Of a stretch of 64,000 nt of DNA, positions 17,906-28,547 are shown in pieces (the stretch's first letter is position 1; each line of letters begins with the position of its first letter). The position numbers and the translations under genes are program-made. Source of the stretch: Nitrospira sp. CR1.1 (GTDB lineage Bacteria > Nitrospirota > Nitrospiria > Nitrospirales > Nitrospiraceae); the NCBI GenBank assembly GCA_014055465.1, contig WIAF01000008.1:1-64000 (forward strand), given 5' to 3'. The notes beneath the pieces were generated by a model. The model was not told where the DNA came from, did no database searches, and saw nothing but the letters and a program-made list of their open reading frames with translations.

Positions 17906-17957
17906 GACTCCCCTCGTGGAAAGATGAAAATAGACCGCGCGAATTGCGCCAGATTCT

Positions 17958-18995
17958 TCAAGCCCCCGGGGTAAACAATTGGAAATATTTGGTCACGCCG
18001 AACGTGTAACTGGTCGCCTGCGCAAGATTATTGTTGGCATCCCGATAGAGCGGCACCTGCGCATAAAAATAGGCCTGCCACGTGTCCCCGATGTTGAAGA
18101 GCACACCAGGCGCCGCGCCGAACCAGGAGGAGCCGGTATTGGGAATACCGCGATCCAGGATCGGCCCCGACCCGATGCTCGCGCTCAGACTGTCGTGCGT
18201 CATGTAGCGATAATTCACCTGTGCCGTAAACACCAGCCAGGGCAAGGTCACCAGATTGAACCCGCCATTGACGATGTATTCGTCGCCGAACTGATAGCCG
18301 TCGTTGTTCTTGAAGGTATGCCGATAACTGGCGAAGACGAATTGATTCAACCGGTGAGGGAGAATCTCGTAGGACTGGTACATCGTTCCCACGAGGCCAA
18401 ATTGGCCGCGTCCCAGCTGGCCTGCCGGCTCTAACACTCCCCCCAGGTTGTCGGTCTGCCGATAATCGCCGGTCGGCAACTCCGTGCCGACTCCGAAGAC
18501 CAGCATGTTTTTCAGCGAGGCCAGCACATTGTATTTCGCCATCACCCGGATATCGCCGAGCCCCTTGTCGGAAAAGCGGCTGAGGTCCTCATTCTGTCCC
18601 TGGTGAAAATGGTAATGCTCGTGCCGGCGCGTCATATAGGGCAAGGTCACCTGTAATCCCAATCGATCAGTCACACCGTAGTTGAAATCCAGAGCGAAGG
18701 AATTCGTGTAGGTCGAGCGTTCGTTATGATGATTGGGAATGATACGCCGTCCGATCTGGTCGGCTTCGGCGATGAGGCCTGTCGACCCGCTGGGCAAATT
18801 CATCGGCGTATAACTGTAGATAAAATTCATGGTCAGCAGGCCGGATTGCGGCACCTGTTGTTGTGAGCCGATCGTCACAAAACAACTGACGGCCCCGCAG
18901 GCGGCGTCGGCCGTGGGTAGAGACGCCACACTCCCGATGGCCATGGTCACGAGTCCGAGCACCGATACGAACAGTCTTCTCTTAAAAGCCCGCAT
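17958..18995 (-). CDS. Outer-membrane channel-like beta-barrel protein
   Basis: About 345 residues with a signal peptide ending near TADA. The mature chain has alternating aromatic strands typical of a barrel: 'FALDFNYGVTDRLGLQVTLP', 'GVGTELPTGDYRQT', 'FVFASYRHTFKNNDG', 'FTAQVNYRYMTHDS', ending in 'SYTFGVTKYFQLF'. The pattern 'NYGVTDRLGLQVTLPY...GLGDIRVMAKY' is that of the MetA/phenol-degradation-type transporter family (outer-membrane porin-like). A His-rich 'RRHEHYHFHQGQ' in an early loop could bind metal. The ATG at 18995 has GAAAGGA upstream. It lies between CxWxC copy 3 and the propeller gene on the same strand. Confidence 0.75.
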   Translation of the reverse strand: MRAFKRRLFVSVLGLVTMAIGSVASLPTADAACGAVSCFVTIGSQQQVPQSGLLTMNFIYSYTPMNLPSGSTGLIAEADQIGRRIIPNHHNERSTYTNSFALDFNYGVTDRLGLQVTLPYMTRRHEHYHFHQGQNEDLSRFSDKGLGDIRVMAKYNVLASLKNMLVFGVGTELPTGDYRQTDNLGGVLEPAGQLGRGQFGLVGTMYQSYEILPHRLNQFVFASYRHTFKNNDGYQFGDEYIVNGGFNLVTLPWLVFTAQVNYRYMTHDSLSASIGSGPILDRGIPNTGSSWFGAAPGVLFNIGDTWQAYFYAQVPLYRDANNNLAQATSYTFGVTKYFQLFTPGA

Positions 18996-19112
18996 TACGC
19001 ACAATCCTTTCTCCCATCACGAATGACAGTACGGGTCGCGTCCGTTGCCGGAAGAAACCTCCGGCCGAGACGCTACGGTTGATGAATGAACGCGATGAAC
19101 GAGGAAAATGAT

Positions 19113-19424
19113 TCAGGACCGGGGAAAACCGGGAGGGCCCCGTGACGCCCACAGGGCGCGGGATTCGATCGACAAGGAGCCGAACAGAATGTCATCGATC
19201 AGGGCAATGACGGAGATGGCGGCGGGGACCAACTCGGGCGCAGGCCCGAGGTCTTGTCCGGCCGCACACATCCAGGAACAGACCACGGTCCCGTGCACAC
19301 CGGAATCGTGATGGGCGTGCTGCGACACATGCTCCAACATATGCGGATACACGATCCCCTGCAGGGCCAGGAACACACAGACCAACAGAAGAGGCAGCGC
19401 GATGTGTCGCAACCGGGTCATCAT
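19113..19424 (-). CDS. CxWxC small membrane protein, copy 3
   Basis: About 103 residues. A hydrophobic helix (residues 7-26) is followed by 'PHMLEHVSQHAHHDSGVHGT' and then VVCSWMCAAG, which is the C-x-W-x-C core with six nearby His. After a second hydrophobic segment it ends in 'SRGPPGFPRS', the same C-terminal box as copies 2 and 4. Its ATG begins 4 nt after the tlpA stop and has no ribosome-binding site of its own, so translation depends on tlpA. This repeats the tlpA-CxWxC coupling seen with copy 2, which strengthens the view that the two proteins act together. Confidence 0.8.
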   Translation of the reverse strand: MMTRLRHIALPLLLVCVFLALQGIVYPHMLEHVSQHAHHDSGVHGTVVCSWMCAAGQDLGPAPELVPAAISVIALIDDILFGSLSIESRALWASRGPPGFPRS

Positions 19425-19428
19425 AGGT

Positions 19429-19971
19429 TTATTGCAACGCGGCCGCCTTGACGGGCGCCGCACTCTGAATCCGGCTGACGATCTCTTGGATTTTGCGCTC
19501 CGTCAGCAACCCGCCTTTGATGTACTCCTGCACCACTCCCTGCTGGTCGATAAACACGCTGACCGGCAGGCCGAACACGCCGTACTGGTTTGCCACTCTG
19601 TTTTCGTGATCGAGGAGCACAGGGAAGGTATGTTTGTACTGTTGGATGTGCTCCCGCACTTTGGCCTCGTCCTCCAATTCATTGACGGCCAGCACCACAA
19701 AGTCCTTGTCGCGAAGTTGGTCATAGACCGTCTGCATCGCCGGCATCTCCGAGGTGCAGGGCTTGCACCAGGTCGCCCAGAAATTCAGCAACACGACCTT
19801 GCCTTTGTATTGCTCCAGACTATGCGCCTTCCCCTGGAGATCCGTCAGCGAGAACTCCGAAGCGGGCATGCCGGCAGCCGGGGGCCGTGAGCCCATGGCC
19901 AGGGCCGAGCCCGCCAGCGTTGAGAGGAGGAGAGCCGTCACGATCAATTTCCGCATAAGACCTTGCATCAT
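19429..19971 (-). CDS. TlpA-like periplasmic thioredoxin (CKPC)
   Basis: About 180 residues. A signal peptide ends near GSALA. 'ASEFSLTDLQGKAHSLEQYK' and 'GKVVLLNFWATWCKPCTSEM' carry the CKPC active site, and 'VFGLPVSVFIDQQG' the cis-Pro. This is the TlpA/ResA family of membrane- or periplasm-located disulphide reductases. Starting at the ATG at 19971 places GAGAGGG at suitable spacing; a second ATG follows directly at 19968. It heads the tlpA-CxWxC-channel set and lies 60 nt downstream of tonB. The CKPC dipeptide differs from the CGPC of the other TlpA here, so the two may differ in redox potential or client. Confidence 0.92.
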   Translation of the reverse strand: MMQGLMRKLIVTALLLSTLAGSALAMGSRPPAAGMPASEFSLTDLQGKAHSLEQYKGKVVLLNFWATWCKPCTSEMPAMQTVYDQLRDKDFVVLAVNELEDEAKVREHIQQYKHTFPVLLDHENRVANQYGVFGLPVSVFIDQQGVVQEYIKGGLLTERKIQEIVSRIQSAAPVKAAALQ

Positions 19972-20031
19972 CTCCGTCCCTCTCTTACAGACCCACAATT
20001 GAATATCCATGCTCAATTCTCCCGACTCGGC

Positions 20032-21219
20032 TTACCGGTTTAAACTGTAACTGACCGGCAAATGCAACACGACCATCGGTGCCGTCAGTTCATGCTTCAT
20101 GTGCAGAGGACAAGCCCGACGCACGACTTCCATTGCCGCTTGATCCAGCGATTCATGCCCGGAACTCTTGACCACCTCGACACTGTTCAACTGTCCGTCA
20201 TTGCGGATGGACACCTTTAACACGACCTTGCCTTCCCAGCCGTTCAAGCGGGCGGTACTCGGATAGTGCCGCAACTCGCTGATGCGGCGGTGCAATGATT
20301 CTCCCACCCATTTGTAATTGGCTTTGGCTGCTTGTTTCGGCATGGCCGCGCCGGCCACGACCTGATGTTCCTCCATTTTGGCAGGATCCGGTTGCGCGAC
20401 CAACGCCGGCGCAGGAACCGCAGCAACAGGTTCAACGGGAGCGGGAGGTGCGGCCACCGGTTCACTGACAGGCGCAGTCGCCGATTCCACAGCCGGCACG
20501 GGATCTACTGGGGCCGAAGGCGCCGAAACCGCTTCGACCGCCGGAGCGGTGCGTACCACCGCTGCACTCGCCGTCATCACTGGCTCGGGCGCGGTTTCCA
20601 CGACGGCAGGGGTGCTGGCCACCGGTTGCGCCTGGTATGTCTGCGCCGTCACAGGAGCGGCTTCCATCACCTGTTGCTCAACCACCGGCGCGAGCTCACG
20701 CTGCACTTCGGCCGGAGCCGCGGCCCGCAGCACCGGTTCAGTCTGAAGCACCTCCCGCGGCTCGACCGGCTTCGCCTGCATCTGGACGATGTCCTGTTTC
20801 GGCTGGGTCTGCTCTTGGGGACGAACCGTTTCGACCACGGGCTGAACTTCCCGTTGAACAACCTTCGGAATCACTCTGGTTTCCACCTGACGCTCCACCG
20901 GCTGAGGGGGAGGTTCCACGGCACGCACCGGTTGAAGCCGTGGTTTTACCGGAGTCGGGGCAGGAGGCTGGACTTGAGGAACGGGAGCCGGAGCAGGTTC
21001 TTCCTGACGCACCTCTTCACGCGGCGGCTCGACGAACGCAACATCCCACGTGAACGACTTCTTCTCTTCCATGACGCTCATCTTCGGCATGAGACCAAAC
21101 GCCACCAGCGCCAGACAGGCATGCAGGACCAGCGAGGCTCCCCATCCTGTGACGAATCGGGTTGATTGCCTCGACTGCGCGACCAACACATGTTCCATGG
21201 GAACGGTCTCTTTCGACAC
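20032..21219 (-). CDS. tonB: TonB energy-transducing protein
   Basis: A 395-residue inner-membrane protein spanning the periplasm. It has a short cytoplasmic N-terminus, a transmembrane anchor ('GASLVLHACLALVAFGLM', with the conserved His-type helix used with ExbBD), then about 230 residues of Pro/Ala/Val/Glu-rich spacer. The C-terminal TonB domain follows ('LRHYPSTARLNGWEGKVVLK', 'VSIRNDGQLNSVEVVKSSGH', 'LDQAAMEVVRRACPL'). It transfers proton-motive force to outer-membrane receptors such as the one 4 kb downstream. GTG at 21219 with GGAAGG upstream is the likely start. No exbB or exbD gene is in this window. The spacer is longer than in E. coli TonB. Confidence 0.95.
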   Translation of the reverse strand: MSKETVPMEHVLVAQSRQSTRFVTGWGASLVLHACLALVAFGLMPKMSVMEEKKSFTWDVAFVEPPREEVRQEEPAPAPVPQVQPPAPTPVKPRLQPVRAVEPPPQPVERQVETRVIPKVVQREVQPVVETVRPQEQTQPKQDIVQMQAKPVEPREVLQTEPVLRAAAPAEVQRELAPVVEQQVMEAAPVTAQTYQAQPVASTPAVVETAPEPVMTASAAVVRTAPAVEAVSAPSAPVDPVPAVESATAPVSEPVAAPPAPVEPVAAVPAPALVAQPDPAKMEEHQVVAGAAMPKQAAKANYKWVGESLHRRISELRHYPSTARLNGWEGKVVLKVSIRNDGQLNSVEVVKSSGHESLDQAAMEVVRRACPLHMKHELTAPMVVLHLPVSYSLNR

Positions 21220-21233
21220 GATGCCTTCCGACC

Positions 21234-21686
21234 TTATTTGAAGACCACCTTGGAGAGTGACCCGATCGGGACCTCGACCTGCCCGAAATCGGACTCGCCC
21301 TTGAAGCTGCCGTTCACCGCGGGGACAAATTCCCCGCTTTTCCCGTTGGCCAGGGTGACGGTCATGGCCGGGGCGGCCTGATCGGCCCCCGGCTTCAGCT
21401 CGATCTGCTTGATCTGGTCGAACTTGATATTGACCGTCGCCGTGCCGCGTTTGGACGGTAGGTGCCGCAACTCATGCGGGACAAACGAGGTCTCACTCAT
21501 TTTTTCTTCCCAGTAGAAAATGCCGTTTTTCAGCTCAGTCTCGACACCCTGGGCATCGGTTACCGCAATGGTAAATGCTTTGTCTGCCTTCATGTCAGCC
21601 GCGGAAACCACGGGGGCCGGCACCAACAATGCCAAGCCCGCAAGGCCCCACAGGCCCAGGCGGAACATCCATTGATTCACCTGCAT
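21234..21686 (-). CDS. Secreted conserved protein next to tonB, unknown function
   Basis: About 150 residues with a signal peptide ending at VSAAD. The mature chain is beta-rich: 'FTIAVTDAQGVETELKNGIF', 'YWEEKMSETSFVPHELRHLP', 'TATVNIKFDQIKQIELKPGA', 'VEVPIGSLSKVVFK'. It has no Cys and no metal motif. The order 'define a tag, relate to surface term, I.FDQIKQIE' resembles small periplasmic domains that set a scaffold, but I recognise no family. Two ATGs are close together; the second (21686) sits 8 nt from AAGGAG and is preferred. It ends 14 nt before tonB, so it should be co-transcribed and may assist TonB-dependent transport. Confidence 0.7.
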   Translation of the reverse strand: MQVNQWMFRLGLWGLAGLALLVPAPVVSAADMKADKAFTIAVTDAQGVETELKNGIFYWEEKMSETSFVPHELRHLPSKRGTATVNIKFDQIKQIELKPGADQAAPAMTVTLANGKSGEFVPAVNGSFKGESDFGQVEVPIGSLSKVVFK

Positions 21687-21929
21687 CTTCATCACTCCTT
21701 CACGTCTTCGCACAGGAATTGACGCCGCATCGTTGCTGGCGGGTTTGCGAGATCTCGCCTCCATGCCATGACGTCAGGGACGACCTCTCCGAAATAGAGG
21801 GCGTTTCGCAGAGCGACCATCGACCAGGGAGAATGCACCCACAGCATGCGAGACACCTCGCCCAACTGTTCGATCCAGGCTCCCCGACGGCGAGTCGCGG
21901 AGCAAGAGTATGCATAAGGGAGACGTGGA

Positions 21930-22235
21930 TTACAGCGAACGGGGCGGAGCGCGCGACTGACAGAGGGCGGATAACTGAGGGAGACGTACCGTGCCGGAAA
22001 GGAACAACGCATCGCCGGAGAGCGCCAATACCTGCGCCGCATGGACCGGAGTGACCACATGGACTCCGGCCGTGGCACACATCCAGGCGCAGATGCCTGA
22101 GCCGTGCATCCCGGCGTCGTGATGCGCGGCATGGTGAAGCTCATGCGCGACCGCGCTGCCTGTCGTTACCGCCAGTAAGGCCACGACGGCAAAGACGACA
22201 ACCCAGACGATGCTGTGAAAGCGGGAACTTCGCAT
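21930..22235 (-). CDS. CxWxC small membrane protein, copy 4
   Basis: About 101 residues. A transmembrane segment (about 8-28) is followed by 'AHELHHAAHHDAGMHGSGIC' and AWMCATAG, giving six His and the C-x-W-x-C core. A second hydrophobic part and the C-terminal 'SRAPPRSL' match copies 2 and 3. The ribosome-binding site is weak. It lies between the TPR gene upstream and the tonB pair downstream and lacks an adjacent tlpA, unlike copies 2 and 3. Together the four copies show that the fixed features are His cluster, CxWxC, and a final [ST]R[AG]PP box, while the rest diverges freely. Confidence 0.75.
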   Translation of the reverse strand: MRSSRFHSIVWVVVFAVVALLAVTTGSAVAHELHHAAHHDAGMHGSGICAWMCATAGVHVVTPVHAAQVLALSGDALFLSGTVRLPQLSALCQSRAPPRSL

Positions 22236-22321
22236 AGGGAGCACACCACAACCTGACGCGCATGCTAGCAAACTCGCTGAGGAAGCGTCAACGCAACTTT
22301 TCCCTGGCGGGGTCCTGACGG

Positions 22322-23404
22322 CTACGGCCCGCCTACACCGATGATGCGCTCCACGCGCTCATCACGCCCGCCAAGGTCGCGATAGCGGCGATATTGTGCC
22401 AGGGCCCGCCCCATGTCTTTCCGATGGAGTTCGTAAAACACCCCGAGATTGTAGTGGGCTTCCGCCGAGTTGGGCTTGAGCGCCACAGCCCGTTCGTGCT
22501 CTCGTTCGGCCTCATCCAACCGGTTCAAGCTGGTATAGACCATCCCCAGGTTCGAGTGAGCTTCGGCGTACTCGGGACGATACCGGATCACCTCCAGAAA
22601 CTCCCGCTCGGCGTCAGTGAGAAGTCCCTGGCTCCGATAGACAAATCCGAGGTTGTAATGGGCATCGACGAGGTCGGCCTTCACTGCAATGGCTTCCTTG
22701 AACGCGGCAGCCGCAGCGTTCAGGTCATTGCCCCGCTCGGCCAGACGCCCGAGGAGATACCAGGCGTTGGCATGCCCGGGATTGGCCTGCGTGAGCCTGG
22801 ACAAATACTCGCGAGCCATCTTGAGATCGCCTTGACTGTCATAGAGATTCGCCAGGTGAAAGAGCGCCTCAGCATGGTCCGGTCGCACCCGAAGCAAGGA
22901 TTGGTACATCTTGACGGCATTCGCGCGGTCATGCCGTTCCTCGTAGAGCCAGGCTAAATCCAGATGCGCTTCTTCATTTCCCGGCGCAATGTCCAGCACC
23001 TGCCGCAACACCTGCTCCGCTTCGTTCCCCCGCCCCTGCGCGAGATAGACATCGGCGAGATCGTTGAGAATCTCGGCCGACGGCGCACTCAACTTCAGCG
23101 ACTGCTTGTAGGCTTGAATGGCGTCATCGGGATTGCGTTTGCTTTGAAAATAGACCAGCCCCAACACATGGTAGGCCTCGGCTAGCCGGGGGTTTTGCGC
23201 GAGCGCTTTCTTCAGAGCCTCGATCGCGCCGTCGGCGTTGCCTTCACGAAAGAGGGTCACTCCCCGCTCATAACTGCGCCGCGCCGATTCCGACGAGGCG
23301 TTTGAGGCGGCTGATGATTCGGGAATGAACGTGACGAACACAACCAGGCACAAGAGCAGGAAGCTCGTGAGGAAAGGACGCGAACCGCTGGCTCCGTGCC
23401 GCAT
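22322..23404 (-). CDS. TPR-repeat periplasmic protein
   Basis: About 360 residues. A signal peptide ends near ESSAA, then about eight tetratricopeptide repeats run back to back ('GVTLFREGNADGAIEALKKA', 'AEAYHVLGLVYFQ', 'AHLDLAWLYEERHDRANAVK', 'AHYNLGFVYRSQGLLTDAER', 'AHSNLGMVYTSLNRLDEAER'). The superhelix serves as a protein-protein docking scaffold; no enzyme domain is attached. The start is uncertain: the ATG at 23404 gives a good signal peptide, and a TTG lies 12 nt upstream. A well-spaced promoter (TTGCTT-17-TATAGT) lies just upstream, so this is probably the first gene of the minus-strand run leading into the tonB/tlpA cluster. Confidence 0.88.
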   Translation of the reverse strand: MRHGASGSRPFLTSFLLLCLVVFVTFIPESSAASNASSESARRSYERGVTLFREGNADGAIEALKKALAQNPRLAEAYHVLGLVYFQSKRNPDDAIQAYKQSLKLSAPSAEILNDLADVYLAQGRGNEAEQVLRQVLDIAPGNEEAHLDLAWLYEERHDRANAVKMYQSLLRVRPDHAEALFHLANLYDSQGDLKMAREYLSRLTQANPGHANAWYLLGRLAERGNDLNAAAAAFKEAIAVKADLVDAHYNLGFVYRSQGLLTDAEREFLEVIRYRPEYAEAHSNLGMVYTSLNRLDEAEREHERAVALKPNSAEAHYNLGVFYELHRKDMGRALAQYRRYRDLGGRDERVERIIGVGGP

Positions 23405-23467
23405 CGAAATCCGCAATGGAATCCGTGAGTGACTTCACCGATGAGAGTCGGCGAAATGATGAGGTTC

Positions 23468-23496
23468 ACTATAGATCTCAACGCACCCGAAAGCAA
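23468..23496 (-). promoter_or_regulatory. Sigma-70-type promoter of the TPR gene
   Basis: On the minus strand TTGCTT (-35) and TATAGT (-10) are separated by 17 nt, 64 nt before the ATG of the TPR gene. Both boxes match the consensus at four or five of six positions. This could drive the whole minus-strand envelope cluster. Confidence 0.5.
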
Positions 23497-23658
23497 CGAC
23501 GAGACCCGCTTCAGAGCCGTTCATCGCGAAGCAGTTGAGACCGTCGCACCTGTTTCGGTAGGATTCGATGACGGATTCCTGTATACTCCGCCGCCGAGCC
23601 CATGCCCGAGCGGCGAGCTCTGCCCGTAGCGGGCTCGTGAAATTGAAGGTACGTCTGC

Positions 23659-26361
<2,703 letters not shown>

Positions 26362-26545
26362 CAAGGGACCGACCCAGCCCGCGCTGCTTCGCACGGAAGT
26401 TCCACCGGCCTACGCTTCGGGTGCCTCAGCTGCGCAACCCGTTCCTCCTTCCTACAAAAAATCACAATTAGGAACTGAAGGGGCTACAACGGTCTCCCAG
26501 GTTTATCACTCTTTTCATTTGGAGGTGGACCAGGTGGCCTCCAGC

Positions 26546-26591
26546 TGCGCGCGTTGAACAGGGGCCTTCCGAGGCCGCGCGTTCCGCGAGC
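26546..26591 (-). repeat. 46-nt structured intergenic repeat, copy A
   Basis: Read on the minus strand it matches the copies at 28439-28484 and 30819-30864 at full length without gaps. It starts GCTCGCGGAACGCGCGGCC and ends with the A-C-G-C-G-C-G-C-A tail. An inner GGCC/GGCC stem and an outer GCGCG/CGCGC pairing can form. Confidence 0.65.
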
Positions 26592-26646
26592 AACGGAGGT
26601 CCCCTTGTTCCCCTGCTCCACCATGCCCAAACCGGGTCTTTTCGCC

Positions 26647-26676
26647 TTGACTTGCCGCTGAGGCAGCGGCTAATCT
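26647..26676 (+). promoter_or_regulatory. Promoter with perfect dyad in an 18-nt spacer, upstream of the nuo block
   Basis: TTGACT (-35) and TAATCT (-10) flank an 18-nt spacer that contains GCCGCTG-AGG-CAGCGGC, a perfect 7-bp dyad. Long spacers carrying a dyad are the hallmark of MerR-family-controlled promoters. The first downstream gene is the methyltransferase gene at 26771, then nuoA. The alternative is a secA terminator hairpin, but the following bases (TAATCTAACCCCC) are not a U-tract. Confidence 0.45.
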
Positions 26677-26770
26677 AACCCCCTCTTTTCCCTAGAGAAT
26701 CCGGTAGAAGCGCGGTTTGTTGCGATGACGCCTGAACCGGCAGTCGACTACCGACAAGGGTGGTGTCACT

Positions 26771-27946
26771 TTGAGCACTGGGCATCCACAACTCCTGGCG
26801 GAAATCAGGGCTGAAATCGCAGCGGCGGGCCCCATTCCCTTCGCTCGTTTCATGGAGCTCGCCCTGTACCATCCGCAATACGGTTATTACGTTCGTCCCG
26901 TCGACGATCCGACGCAGGAACGCATCGGCTGGTCGGGTGATTTCTATACGAGTTCCGATGTGCATGCGATTCTCGGCCAAGCGCTGGCTAAACAGGCGCA
27001 GCAACTCGATGCCTGCCTCGGACACCCAAATCCCTTCACCGTCGTGGAAATGGGGCCGGGCAAAGGATTGCTGGCGCGTGATTTTCTCACCGCCTGCCAA
27101 GACGCTCCCGCGAACCTCAGCGAGCGACTCCGGTACATCCTGATCGAACGCAGCGCCTCGATGCGCGCGCTTCAGCATCACCACCTCGCGCCGTGGATCG
27201 GCCGGGCCGGGCACGTGGCCTGGCTCGATCGCCTGGAAGATCTCCCGACGGGCAGCGTCACCGGATTCTTCTTTTCCAACGAATTGGTCGACGCCTTTCC
27301 CGTGCATCGCCTGGCGGTAATTGATGGCCGCCCGCAGGAAATCTATGTGGACGTTCGCGACGACGGCTTCGCGGACATCCATCGTCCCCTTTCGGATGAA
27401 CTGGCGGCCCATTTACGGGAAGGCGGCATCAGCCTGCCCGATGGCTATCGCGCGGAAATCAATCTCAAGGCGGTCCACTGGATGAAACAGGTGGCGCAGG
27501 CAATGGCACGCGGCGTTGTGCTGACGATCGATTACGGGCACACCGCCGAAGATCTCTACGGACCGGAACGCAAGAACGGGACATTTCTCTGCTACTACAG
27601 TCAAACGACTACTGAAGATGCGTACCAGCGAGTCGGCGAGCAGGACATGACCGCCCATGTGGACTTCACCGCCCTGGCGCAAGCTGGCCAACAGGCTGGC
27701 TTAGATGTGACGGGCTTTACGAATCAGATGAGTTTCCTGATCGGCCTGGGCGCCGAACAGTTCCTGGAGTCGCTGCAGCCCGAATCGGCGGAGTTTTATG
27801 CCGCCATTCACCTGCTGCGGCCGGAGGGAATGGGGCGGACGTTCAAAGTGCTCGTGCAACATACGGGCATGGACAAACCCGAATTGGACGGCCTGAAGTT
27901 CAAGCCGTTCTTCGGATCGATTTTGGCGGCTCAATCAGCCGCGTAG
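26771..27946 (+). CDS. NDUFAF7/MidA-type SAM-dependent methyltransferase
   Basis: A 391-residue soluble enzyme of the COG1565 family. Motifs: 'ISFARFMEL'-like start ('GPIPFARFMELALYHPQYGY'), 'GDFYTSSDVHAILGQALAKQ', the SAM-binding 'FTVVEMGPGKGLLARDFL', 'FFFSNELVDAFPVHRL', and 'VVLTIDYGHTAEDLYGPERK' with 'QDMTAHVDFTAL'. In mitochondria NDUFAF7 symmetrically dimethylates an Arg of the 49-kDa complex I subunit (NDUFS2, the NuoD homologue). Here the gene sits 82 nt upstream of nuoA on the same strand, which supports a complex I assembly role in this bacterium. Translation appears to start at TTG, with AAGGG upstream. The arginine substrate in NuoD (HRG motif) is inferred. Confidence 0.88.
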   Translation: MSTGHPQLLAEIRAEIAAAGPIPFARFMELALYHPQYGYYVRPVDDPTQERIGWSGDFYTSSDVHAILGQALAKQAQQLDACLGHPNPFTVVEMGPGKGLLARDFLTACQDAPANLSERLRYILIERSASMRALQHHHLAPWIGRAGHVAWLDRLEDLPTGSVTGFFFSNELVDAFPVHRLAVIDGRPQEIYVDVRDDGFADIHRPLSDELAAHLREGGISLPDGYRAEINLKAVHWMKQVAQAMARGVVLTIDYGHTAEDLYGPERKNGTFLCYYSQTTTEDAYQRVGEQDMTAHVDFTALAQAGQQAGLDVTGFTNQMSFLIGLGAEQFLESLQPESAEFYAAIHLLRPEGMGRTFKVLVQHTGMDKPELDGLKFKPFFGSILAAQSAA

Positions 27947-27980
27947 CAAGAGCCCGAACGAGAGCCGCCATCGTGCCGCT

Positions 27981-27999
27981 CGTCGTTTCACGTGTTACG
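27981..27999 (+). repeat. 19-bp dispersed inverted repeat, copy 1
   Basis: CGTCGTTTCACGTGTTACG lies 30 nt before nuoA. Its exact reverse complement occurs at 31464-31482 between nuoE and nuoF. Both are followed by CGCGTCACG. Similar 'gtttcacg' strings occur in other gaps of this operon and before copA. Confidence 0.6.
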
Positions 28000-28028
28000 T
28001 TTAACCTTTTACGCGTCACGGGCACACC

Positions 28029-28400
28029 ATGGGTAACGAAGCCGCGCCGCTGAATTACATCCCGATCCTGATCTTTATCGTGATCGCGTTTGCGTTCGGA
28101 GCGGTGCAGATTCTGCTGGGGCGCATTGTCCGGCCGAGCCGGCCGTACCGCGCCAAACTCGCGCCCTATGAAAGCGGCAGCCCGTTGTTTTCGGACGCGA
28201 AGGTGCAGTTCCCGATTCGCTACTACATCATTGCGATGTTGTTCGTGATCTTCGATATCGAAATCGTGTTCATGTTTCCATGGGCGGTCGCATTCAAGAA
28301 GCTTGGGCTGGTAGGACTGGTAGAGATGGTGGTGTTTATTGGAATTTTGATCGTCGGGTTCTGGTATGCGTGGAAAAAAGGGGCGCTCGAATGGGACTGA
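28029..28400 (+). CDS. nuoA: NADH-quinone oxidoreductase subunit A
   Basis: A 123-residue membrane subunit (ND3 homologue) with three helices. The conserved loop between helices 1 and 2 is 'PYESGSPLFSDAKVQFPIRY', where the usual Cys of 'YECG' is Ser. 'MLFVIFDIEIVFMFPWAV' is the family hallmark containing the acidic residues near the quinone site. It is the first cistron of a complete complex I operon and lies downstream of the assembly methyltransferase. Confidence 0.97.
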   Translation: MGNEAAPLNYIPILIFIVIAFAFGAVQILLGRIVRPSRPYRAKLAPYESGSPLFSDAKVQFPIRYYIIAMLFVIFDIEIVFMFPWAVAFKKLGLVGLVEMVVFIGILIVGFWYAWKKGALEWD

Positions 28401-28438
28401 GCATGGGAGCTAGGGTGAACAGCCTGGCCACCTCTGTC

Positions 28439-28484
28439 GCTCGCGGAACGCGCGGCCGCAGAAGGCCCTCGTTCGACGCGCGCA
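28439..28484 (+). repeat. 46-nt structured intergenic repeat, copy B
   Basis: This copy lies in the nuoA-nuoB gap. It differs from the copy at 30819-30864 at five positions. Two of these are paired changes in the inner stem (GGCC/GGCC here, GGTC/GACC there), so base pairing is preserved. That covariation argues for selection on RNA or DNA structure. Confidence 0.7.
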
Positions 28485-28547
28485 ATCAGAGGCGGCCAGA
28501 CCGCTCATTCTCCTTCTCGCGAGAGAAAATGGGAAAGTGAGAGGACT

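Larger units (their letters stand above)
26362..26770. other. 409-nt gap between secA and the nuo block
   Basis: No gene is seen. The gap holds one copy of the 46-nt structured repeat (26546-26591, minus orientation) and a promoter-like element with a dyad in its spacer (26647-26676). No classic U-tract terminator for secA is visible. Confidence 0.6.
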
